A program made the position numbers and the translations under genes. From Actinomycetota bacterium (GTDB lineage Bacteria > Actinomycetota > CADDZG01 > WHSQ01), in assembly GCA_013695055.1 (NCBI GenBank), contig JACDBF010000030.1:1-7096 (forward strand): a stretch of 7,096 nucleotides of DNA, in the 5' to 3' direction. Shown piece after piece: positions 1-5,396 of this stretch (within the stretch, counting starts at the first letter, position 1; every line of letters begins with the position of its first letter). Below the pieces are notes generated by a model, which saw nothing but the letters and a program-made list of their open reading frames with translations, ran no database searches and was not told where the DNA came from.

Positions 1-1
1 C

Positions 2-958
2 ATGAATGACCGACGAAACCTTCGACTAGCGGCTATCAGCCTGGCCTTGCTCGTCGCTGCGGCAGTTACGCCAATGGCGCAGAGCGAGGAAATAGTAGTG
101 ATCGCTGCGGCGGGAGACATAGCCTGCCCGACGACTCACCTCGCCTACAACGGCGGACAGGGCACTGCTACCGAGTGCGCTCAGATGCGCGTCTCGGATC
201 TGCTCGTCGGCCGAGGCTTGGCGAAGGTGCTCCCGCTCGGTGACTTGCAGTATGAGTCCGGAGCGTTGGCGCAGTTCCAGGCCTCCTATGACCCCTCGTG
301 GGGCAGGGTCAAGGACATAACTGCCCCCGCACCGGGCAATCACGAGCATCTGACTGCTGGTGCTCAGGGCTACTTCGACTACTTCAATGGCGAGGGAGTC
401 ACGGACGGCCCAGCCGGTGAACGCGGCAAGGGCTACTACAGCTACGACGTAGGTGCTTGGCACCTGATCGCGCTCAACTCCAACTGCGGTCCGGCGGGAG
501 TGACCGGAGGATGTGCTGGGAAGTCACCCATGATCACTTGGCTCAAGGCCGATCTCGCTGCCCATCCGAATCTCTGCACGCTCGCCTACTGGCATCACCC
601 ACGGTTCTCATCGCAGTCTCCTTTGCAGATGCCTATGAAACAGGCATGGCTCGCGCTCTATAACAAGAACGCCGACCTGATCCTCAACGGGCACAAGCAC
701 CACTACGAGCGCCTTGCTCCGCAGACTCCGCTAGGCGTTGCTGATCCCGCTCGCGGCATCCGCGAGATCATCGTCGGGACCGGCGGCAAGGAGACGCGTG
801 ATATGCCGCCCGCCTCATTCCTCTCCACCTCGGAGGCATGGAACGGCAATACCTTCGGCGTCCTAGAAGTCTCTCTGTTGCCCGACTCCTATGCCTGGGA
901 GTTTCGCCCCGAGGCGGGCGGGAGCTTTACGGACAGCGGAGCCACGGCATGCCACTGA
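2..958 (+). CDS. Secreted metallophosphoesterase, purple-acid-phosphatase-like
   Basis: This is a calcineurin-fold phosphoesterase of 318 residues, probably exported and hydrolysing phosphate esters outside the membrane. The N terminus reads as a signal peptide: basic residues at 4-8 (RRNLR), a hydrophobic core at about 10-22, and likely cleavage near residue 26. The metal-site motifs follow in the usual order: GDIA (D39), GDLQY (D81, Y84), GNHEH (N113, H114), WHHP (H198) and NGHKHHYER (H231, H233). The GDxxY and GHxH-YER forms match purple acid phosphatases, with Tyr84 in the place of the metal-binding tyrosine. The first motif has Ala where DxG is usual. Cysteines at 42, 59, 162, 171, 192 and 317 would fit disulfides in an exported protein. 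The ATG at base 2 is taken as the start because the signal peptide begins there; its ribosome-binding site lies outside the window. The substrate is unknown. The family call is firm, the purple-acid subgroup less so. Confidence 0.9.
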   Translation: MNDRRNLRLAAISLALLVAAAVTPMAQSEEIVVIAAAGDIACPTTHLAYNGGQGTATECAQMRVSDLLVGRGLAKVLPLGDLQYESGALAQFQASYDPSWGRVKDITAPAPGNHEHLTAGAQGYFDYFNGEGVTDGPAGERGKGYYSYDVGAWHLIALNSNCGPAGVTGGCAGKSPMITWLKADLAAHPNLCTLAYWHHPRFSSQSPLQMPMKQAWLALYNKNADLILNGHKHHYERLAPQTPLGVADPARGIREIIVGTGGKETRDMPPASFLSTSEAWNGNTFGVLEVSLLPDSYAWEFRPEAGGSFTDSGATACH

Positions 959-968
959 GCCCATCATA

Positions 969-984
969 GTTCGCATTTGCGAGC
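969..984 (+). terminator. Possible hairpin after the phosphoesterase gene
   Basis: GTTCGC and GCGAGC pair across the loop ATTT, giving a six-base stem with one G-U pair, 10 bases after the stop codon. No T-run follows, so it is only a weak candidate for a transcription end or mRNA 3' stabiliser. Confidence 0.25.
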
Positions 985-1256
985 ACGGCATGGCCTGCGA
1001 TCTGCATTAGGTATCGCCCGGCACTCTGGTGGCCTGGGACTCTGTAATCGCGATACTTACCTCGTGCCACGACCTAAGACGAACCCCGAGCGGGGCACGA
1101 ACTGCGGGCGCTCACCTGCCGTCGCCAAAGGGCTATGCAAAGCTTTCACGAGTATCACCGGCGCACCGGACGGAGTCTTCATCTCATTCTGCGTCGTCGT
1201 CTCATCCGCAAGCGCGTTCGCGTTCGCGACGCGCGACATCGACTAAGGGGCTGCCG

Positions 1257-1523
1257 GTGAAGCCAAGCACGCTCGTCGTCCCGGAGAACCGCGCCGACCC
1301 CGAATCGCGATTGAGCGGGTACACGTTCGTGGAGCTGATTGACCGGTGCGCGAACCGCGGCGAATTATCACGCGACGCTATTCAGATCGGCCCAGAACGA
1401 CGTCGATCCGCCGCCCAGGCTGAGCTGGAGCTGTTGCCGCGACAACCCTCCATCGACGCCTACAGTGGCCGGCCTCTGGGAATAATTGGGACGCACCGAG
1501 CGCAGAGTTGGTACAGTTCATGA
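1257..1523 (+). CDS. Doubtful small hypothetical protein, 88 residues
   Basis: The product is not recognised. In its favour, a GTG start at 1257 is preceded by AAGGGG at 1245-1250, a good Shine-Dalgarno with six bases of spacing. The first 36 or so codons are mostly G or C at the third position, as in neighbouring genes. This part reads like a plausible helix-containing protein (VELIDRCANRGELSRD at about residues 25-40). Against it, the second half (about residues 44-88) is Arg/Gln-rich and looks less like protein, with rare codons such as TTA and TCA appearing. The frame ends inside the palindrome at 1519-1533. It could be a real short protein, a gene truncated by a frameshift, or chance. 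No signal peptide, membrane segment or known motif was seen. Confidence 0.3.
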   Translation: MKPSTLVVPENRADPESRLSGYTFVELIDRCANRGELSRDAIQIGPERRRSAAQAELELLPRQPSIDAYSGRPLGIIGTHRAQSWYSS

Positions 1524-1533
1524 ATTATTCATG
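1517..1533. promoter_or_regulatory. Palindromic operator candidate upstream of the OmdA gene
   Basis: CATGAAT-T-ATTCATG is a perfect inverted repeat with 7-base arms at 1519-1533. It also contains two TTCAT direct repeats (1517-1521 and 1528-1532) spaced 11 bases apart. It is AT-rich in a GC-rich neighbourhood, sits about 60 bases before the OmdA start codon, and is flanked by a GCAGAGT repeat (1502-1508 and 1533-1539). A weak -10-like TATGGT lies at 1544-1549. A very similar element lies upstream of the SulP gene. Eleven-base direct repeats are typical of OmpR-family binding sites, and a perfect palindrome equally suits a dimeric repressor. Confidence 0.4.
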
Positions 1534-1594
1534 CAGAGTGGAGTATGGTCTTGTGGCCGGCGTGGTGAAATCCTCGGCGAGGGAGTGATACCCG

Positions 1595-1771
1595 ATGATT
1601 GCGCTTCCCGACGACCTCAAGAGGGCTTTGGCTCTGAGCCCGGAACGCCAGAGAGCTTTTCAAGGGTTGTCGACCAAAGCGAAGGCGGACTTGGTCACAT
1701 GGATCGAAACCGCGCGTGACCGCGATCACCGTAGGCGGAGGATCGACATGGCCGTATTGTCGCTGCGCTAA
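1595..1771 (+). CDS. Short YdeI/OmpD-associated (OmdA) domain protein
   Basis: The 58-residue product matches the C-terminal helical segment shared by YdeI/OmpD-associated proteins, often annotated as bacteriocin protection. It starts IALPDDLKRALALSPE (compare the family's P-[ED]-DL..AL...PE), continues AFQGLS, then W36-I37-E38-T-A, an arginine cluster at 46-49 and I50..AV..L. These are the family's LS...WIE.A....R.RRI..AV..L pattern. Full family members carry another domain in front, such as DUF1905; here an in-frame TGA at 1586 excludes extension, and no such domain is visible upstream in other frames. GAGGGAG at 1579-1585 lies nine bases before the ATG and supports translation. It ends 69 bases before the GNAT-AAA gene on the same strand, so co-transcription is plausible. 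The function is not established. It could be a free-standing domain or the surviving end of a larger gene. Confidence 0.68.
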   Translation: MIALPDDLKRALALSPERQRAFQGLSTKAKADLVTWIETARDRDHRRRRIDMAVLSLR

Positions 1772-1840
1772 GGCACGGCAACTGCGCGCTGGGAGAGTCG
1801 GCAACAAAGAAGCTGATCGAGACAGGAGACACCTTGCCCG

Positions 1841-3133
1841 GTGGAGACCCGGGTGAGTGCTGTTGTCCGACCGTACCGTGACCGCGATCTGGCCGCTTTG
1901 CTCCAATTATGGGCACGCATCGAACGGGCACAGAGCGACACGGACCTGCTAACCGTGGACGACGGGATGGATCTCCTTCACGTGAACGGCTCGATATGTG
2001 TGGTCGCCGATGACGAGGGGTCAATCAGCGGTTTAGCGCTCGGGATGGCGGCGGGGGCAATCGGTTGGATCCTGCGAGTCGTAGTCGCGCCCGAGGACTC
2101 GGAAAGCGACCTCACCCGCCGCTTGCTCGATGAACTCGAGACGCGACTGACCGAGATCGGGGTGCGCAAGCTCATCGCCCTCGTCGTGCACACGAAAACT
2201 ATCCATGCGCAGCTGAACGAGCGCGGCTACGCGGAAGCCGGCAACGCGCTGTGCATGGAACGGTCCGTTCCAACGAGTATGGCCGCTCCTTCGGCCCTCG
2301 CCGAACTTGGTGGACGAATCGTGGAGCCCGGCTTATGGGAATCGCTGAAAGGGCTGAAGGACGCCAAGGAGATCATCGAGCGCCGTGTGATCCTGCCGCT
2401 TGCCGAACCACAGCTTGCAGCTCGTCACGCAGTCTCCTCTCCCAGCGCGGTGGTGCTCTTTGGCCCTCCCGGGACGGGTAAGACCACCTTTGCTAAGGGG
2501 ATCGCATCGCGCGTAGGGTGGCCGTTCGTCGAGATTCGGCCGAGCCAGCTCGCGGCCGAGGGACCCGAACGCCAGGCCGAATTACTCTCCCAAACGTTCG
2601 ACCGCATCTTCGATCTTCCCTCCGCTGTTGTATTCGTCGACGAGGTGGAGGATCTCGCGTCAAAACGCGACGAGGATCGGCGCGTGAACACAAGTGTGAC
2701 TAACGAGTTCCTAAAGCAGATCCCGCGGTTCCACGACGTCCCCCATCATCTACTCACTTGTGCCACCAACTGGGTCAGCAGGCTGGATCCGGCCTTTCTT
2801 CGTCCCGGACGTTTCGACTACGTCCTACCCGTTGGACCGCCGGACCTCGAAGCGCGCGCCTCCATCTGGCGCCGTTACGTCGAGGAGATCACCAACGAGA
2901 AGATTGACATCGACGCCCTGGTGGGCGCGAGCGAGTTCTTCACCCCTGCCGATATCGAGTTCGCTGCACGCAAGGCCGCCCAGCGTGCCTTCGAACGCGA
3001 GCACTTCGAGGGAGCGAGTAACCGAGCGGTTATGGAAGAGTTTCTCGCAGCCATCGAGGAAACCAGGCCGACGCTATCTGCGGCGGTCGTGGAAGAGTTC
3101 AACGCCGACACCTCGCGCTTCGCGCGCTACTGA
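1841..3133 (+). CDS. GNAT-like domain fused to a classic-clade AAA+ ATPase
   Basis: The 430-residue product has two parts. Residues 6-142 look like a GNAT acyltransferase fold, starting VVRPYRDRDLAALLQLW with a core strand near 76-83 and an ERGYAEAGNALCMER end. The expected acetyl-CoA loop (R/Q-x-x-G-x-G/A) reads PEDSESDLTRR at 84-94 with no glycines, so catalysis is doubtful. Residues 160-405 form a p97/FtsH-type AAA module: GLKDAKE at 171-177, Walker A GPPGTGKTT at 208-216 (K214), Walker B VVFVDEVED at 263-271 (D267, E268), sensor-1 Asn310, and arginine-finger segment FLRPGRFD at 319-326 (R321, R324), followed by a helical lid from about 332. The pore loop (SQLAAEG, 235-241) lacks the aromatic residue of unfoldases. 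No membrane segment is present, so it is probably cytosolic. GTG 1841 has AGGAG 12 bases upstream; GTG 1853, with GGAG six bases upstream, is an alternative. The ATPase call is firm; the biological role is unknown. Confidence 0.88.
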   Translation: METRVSAVVRPYRDRDLAALLQLWARIERAQSDTDLLTVDDGMDLLHVNGSICVVADDEGSISGLALGMAAGAIGWILRVVVAPEDSESDLTRRLLDELETRLTEIGVRKLIALVVHTKTIHAQLNERGYAEAGNALCMERSVPTSMAAPSALAELGGRIVEPGLWESLKGLKDAKEIIERRVILPLAEPQLAARHAVSSPSAVVLFGPPGTGKTTFAKGIASRVGWPFVEIRPSQLAAEGPERQAELLSQTFDRIFDLPSAVVFVDEVEDLASKRDEDRRVNTSVTNEFLKQIPRFHDVPHHLLTCATNWVSRLDPAFLRPGRFDYVLPVGPPDLEARASIWRRYVEEITNEKIDIDALVGASEFFTPADIEFAARKAAQRAFEREHFEGASNRAVMEEFLAAIEETRPTLSAAVVEEFNADTSRFARY

Positions 3134-3176
3134 GCATCCCGCGCCCAGCCACCCACCTATTCGGCTCGGTCAGTAG
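3127..3176. repeat. Inverted repeat formed by the two convergent gene ends
   Basis: CTACTGA (3127-3133) and TCAGTAG (3170-3176) are perfect inverted copies. They cover the last sense bases and stop codon of the GNAT-AAA gene and of the histidine kinase gene, which both end Tyr-TGA. The 36-base loop and missing T-runs make it a poor terminator. No other terminator is visible between these convergent genes. Confidence 0.35.
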
Positions 3177-4549
3177 AAGTCGACCGTGATCTCAAGCCCG
3201 CCTTCAGCCCGGTTTCGAGCTTGGACATTCCCACCGTGAGATTCCGCCACTGCGGCAACGATGGAAAGACCCAAACCCGCAGCTCCTCGCCGGGGGCCCG
3301 CATGCGAGTAACGAGAGAACATCCTGACAAGCGCGTTGGCAGGCACTCCCGGGCCAGTGTCTCGCACTATCAACGCGGCTCCCCTGTCGCCCTGCTTGAC
3401 CTCGATCTCTACGGCCCCTGTCGCGGGTGTGTGCCTTAATGCGTTGTCGATGAGGTTGACGATCGCTCGCTGAACGGCTCTGGGATCACCTTCGAACCGG
3501 CCCTCGCCTGAAGCTGCCAGGGATACCCTTTGCCGTGCCGCTACGGTCGAGAACCTGCCGACAGCGGTCTGAGCGAGTTCGCCCAGGTCCACCAGCTCTA
3601 GGCGATCAAGCGCCGCGCTTGCATCCGCGCGTGCAAGCAAGAGCAGGTCGTCGATGACACCGGTGGTCCGATCAACCTCTTCCAGAACGCTCACTAAGCT
3701 GGTGCTGAGGTCCTCGTCTGTAATTCGATCGCGCAGCAACTCGATCTCGGCGCGGATGATCGCCAGCGGCGTTCGCAGCTCGTGACCGACCTCAGCTGTT
3801 AATTGGCGCTCGCGACTCAATGCGGAATCGAGCCGTTCCAACATCCGATTGAGCGTCGCTCCGAGCTGGCCAATCTCGTCGCCCGTCGGGGTCGTCGAAA
3901 GTCGCTGGGACAGATCAAGGGCACCGATCGCGTCTGCTTCCGCGGCAAATTCCCGTAGGGGAGCGAGGGATCGCCTCGCGATGACCCCTCCTGCGATCGC
4001 AGCAATCACCCCAGCGACGACGGTAAGGGGCACGTACACCGCGAGTAGAGCCTTCTCCGCGTCGGTCACATCTTGGATCGGCGCGGCGACCGCGACGATA
4101 TCGTCGCTCGCGCTGCCGACGGACACTGCTGCGAACCGGTAGACCTGTCCGCCTATCGTCGCGTCCCCGTAAACCGGCACTCCCGAGGCGACGCGTACGA
4201 GCGCCCCTCCCCTCACGAGGCCGTCGATGTCCCCAAGACCCCGGCTAGCTGCAACAACCGAGCCGTTGGAGGACATCAGTTGCCCTTCGAGTTCCGGCCG
4301 CTCCGACGCGTTAAGTTCTTCGAGTTTGCCAAAGAAGTGGTCCGAAAGCGCTGGTGCCTGCACTCCCTGGAAGGTGCCGGCTGCAATGCGCGCTCGCGCG
4401 ACGAGATCGCGGTCGATCTCGTCTCGCAACGCGGCCCGAAACTGACGGTGGACGAACAAACCTACGATGACCAGGAGCACCACCAGCGTTCCGGAAGTCA
4501 AAGCCGCCATACGCAGACTAAGCGACAGCCCACGTCGGCGGCGGATCAT
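3170..4549 (-). CDS. Membrane sensor histidine kinase, HAMP-HisKA-HATPase
   Basis: This is a 459-residue inner-membrane sensor kinase that would autophosphorylate and pass phosphate to the response regulator encoded just upstream. From ATG 4549, a first membrane helix lies at about 12-34, an extracytoplasmic sensor region at 35-167, and a second helix at about 168-191. A HAMP linker runs to about 245 (SLAPLREFA, then DEIGQL). The H-box is VGHELRTPLA with phospho-acceptor His256. The ATP lid follows with the N-box NLIDNALRHT (365-374), G1 DTGPGVP (397-403) and G2 GAAGLGLSIV (422-431). All catalytic motifs are intact. ATG 4549 is chosen because it overlaps the regulator's stop codon as ATGA, with GGGAGAGGA directly upstream. 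A GTG at 4564 would add five residues but has no Shine-Dalgarno. The sensor region is not recognised, so the stimulus is unknown; the neighbouring transporter suggests an anion or carbon cue. Confidence 0.93.
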   Translation of the reverse strand: MIRRRRGLSLSLRMAALTSGTLVVLLVIVGLFVHRQFRAALRDEIDRDLVARARIAAGTFQGVQAPALSDHFFGKLEELNASERPELEGQLMSSNGSVVAASRGLGDIDGLVRGGALVRVASGVPVYGDATIGGQVYRFAAVSVGSASDDIVAVAAPIQDVTDAEKALLAVYVPLTVVAGVIAAIAGGVIARRSLAPLREFAAEADAIGALDLSQRLSTTPTGDEIGQLGATLNRMLERLDSALSRERQLTAEVGHELRTPLAIIRAEIELLRDRITDEDLSTSLVSVLEEVDRTTGVIDDLLLLARADASAALDRLELVDLGELAQTAVGRFSTVAARQRVSLAASGEGRFEGDPRAVQRAIVNLIDNALRHTPATGAVEIEVKQGDRGAALIVRDTGPGVPANALVRMFSRYSHAGPRRGAAGLGLSIVAAVAESHGGNVQARNRAEGGLEITVDFY

Positions 4550-5226
4550 TCCTCTCCCGGACACCGCAGGAGATATCCGACACCGCGCACTGTTTCGATG
4601 AGGGGATAGTCGAAGTGCCGGTCGAGCTTATGGCGGAGATTCTTGACGAACGCATCGACGATGTTGGATTGCTCGTGCGCCCTTTCGCCCCACACGTGGC
4701 GCAGGATCGTGGTCCGCTGAACGACCTCATTGCGACGATGGAGGAAAAACTCGAGCAGGGCGAACTCACGCCGGGATAGCTCGATGGTCTCGCCGTCCCA
4801 CATCACTGCCCGGGTCGCCGGGTCGAGTCGGAGTGGTCCGCAGGTCAGGACCGACGGTCGCGGTGGGCGTCCCCGGCGGATGAGGGCGCGCAGGCGCGAA
4901 AGGAGCTCGTCGAGGGCGAACGGCTTGACGAGGTAATCGTCGGCGCCGGCATCCAGGCCTGCGATCCGGTCGTTCACAGCGTCGAGCGCGGTAAGCATGA
5001 GGACCGGCGCCCAAACCTCGGCTCGCCGCAGCCGCCTGCAGACCTCGAAGCCGTCGATATCTGGAAGAAGGATGTCGAGCACGATTGCGTCGTGGCCCCC
5101 CTCCAGCCCCCTGGCCAGACCGGCCTGGCCGTCCTCGGCCTCATCTACCACATAGCCCGCCGCTTCCAGACCTCGTCGTAGGACGCTCCGCATCTTGTCC
5201 TCATCCTCGATGACAAGCAGCCTCAT
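4546..5226 (-). CDS. OmpR/PhoB-family response regulator
   Basis: This is a 226-residue cytoplasmic transcription factor. The receiver domain (1-117) has the acidic pocket E7-D8, phospho-acceptor Asp51 in the segment IVLDILLPDIDGFEV, Thr79 and Lys101 (YLVKPFALDEL). The winged-helix DNA-binding domain (about 127-222) shows ELSRREFALLEFFL, then the recognition-helix region SNIVDAFVKNLRHKLD and the closing hairpin ETVRGVGYLL. Both domains are full length. The ATG at 5226 follows GGGGAGAAGGGCGAA, a good ribosome-binding site. It is the first gene of the two-gene unit, and its stop overlaps the kinase start by ATGA, which implies translational coupling and a matched pair. It diverges from the SulP gene across about 170 bases holding an 11-base-spaced repeat of the type OmpR-family proteins bind. 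Control of itself and of SulP is therefore the likely role, though this is inference. Confidence 0.95.
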   Translation of the reverse strand: MRLLVIEDEDKMRSVLRRGLEAAGYVVDEAEDGQAGLARGLEGGHDAIVLDILLPDIDGFEVCRRLRRAEVWAPVLMLTALDAVNDRIAGLDAGADDYLVKPFALDELLSRLRALIRRGRPPRPSVLTCGPLRLDPATRAVMWDGETIELSRREFALLEFFLHRRNEVVQRTTILRHVWGERAHEQSNIVDAFVKNLRHKLDRHFDYPLIETVRGVGYLLRCPGEE

Positions 5227-5245
5227 TTCGCCCTTCTCCCCTTCT

Positions 5246-5262
5246 GGCAGGGATTTCCTGCC
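5246..5262 (-). promoter_or_regulatory. Hairpin in the response regulator leader
   Basis: GGCAGG and CCTGCC form a perfect six-base stem around a five-base loop, read on the minus strand as GGCAGG-AAATC-CCTGCC. It ends about 20 bases before the regulator's start codon and directly abuts its Shine-Dalgarno stretch. It could affect translation initiation or mRNA stability, or be a DNA-binding palindrome. It has no T-run, so it is unlikely to be a terminator. Confidence 0.3.
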
Positions 5263-5321
5263 GTGGCGAACCCTCCCCCCATGCTATGAGCATCAGGATC
5301 GGACCGACCTTGGGACTTGTT

Positions 5322-5343
5322 CTTCATGAAGATTTCATAGAGT
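5322..5343. promoter_or_regulatory. Candidate response-regulator box between divergent genes
   Basis: Two TTCAT repeats at 5323-5327 and 5334-5338 are 11 bases apart, one helical turn, on one face of the DNA. The first is embedded in the palindrome CTTCATGAAG (5322-5331), and ATGAA-GAT-TTCAT (5326-5338) is an inverted repeat. A -10-like TAGAGT for the SulP gene lies at 5338-5343, overlapping the box; no clear -35 is seen. The spacing suits tandem binding of an OmpR-type dimer. The box sits about 55 bases before the SulP start codon and about 95 from the regulator's start. Confidence 0.45.
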
Positions 5344-5381
5344 GTCCATCTGTTGCGTGCAGATTCCCAGCGGCTGACTTT

Positions 5382-5390
5382 GGGGGGGGG
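5382..5390 (+). promoter_or_regulatory. Nine-G run serving as SulP ribosome-binding site
   Basis: Nine consecutive G bases end six bases before ATG 5397. This is the only purine-rich stretch at Shine-Dalgarno distance, so it decides the start. Pairing with the anti-Shine-Dalgarno would use G-C and G-U pairs. Runs of this length are prone to slippage, which would alter spacing without changing the coding frame. Confidence 0.45.
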
Positions 5391-5396
5391 ACGACC

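Larger units (their letters stand above)
959..1594. other. Gene-poor stretch between the phosphoesterase and the OmdA gene
   Basis: Nothing in 985-1256 looks like a gene. Open frames on both strands have low-complexity Ser/Arg-rich or Ala/Val-rich translations typical of non-coding GC-rich DNA, and none has a convincing ribosome-binding site. Small self-complementary spots occur, such as CCCC-GAGC-GGGG at 1084-1095 and TCGCG-TT-CGCGA at 1218-1229, but none resembles a tRNA or a complete terminator. The second half holds a doubtful 88-codon frame and a palindrome, listed separately. A decayed gene or an old recombination scar is possible, but no recognisable remnant was found. Confidence 0.5.

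Noticed and set aside
26..463. Minus-strand open frame opposite the phosphoesterase
   Set aside because: The opposite strand carries a complete set of metal-binding motifs; the antisense product has none.
1084..1095. CCCC-GAGC-GGGG hairpin considered as a tRNA arm or terminator
   Set aside because: Stem is only four to five bases, no T-run follows, and no other tRNA arms or CCA end can be laid out around it.
1057..1239. Minus-strand 60-codon frame in the gene-poor stretch
   Set aside because: No Shine-Dalgarno and no recognisable family; composition is consistent with chance.
5286..5396. Upstream ATG extension of SulP by 37 residues
   Set aside because: No ribosome-binding site before it, the extra residues do not resemble SulP proteins, and the frame runs through the operator candidate and the G run.
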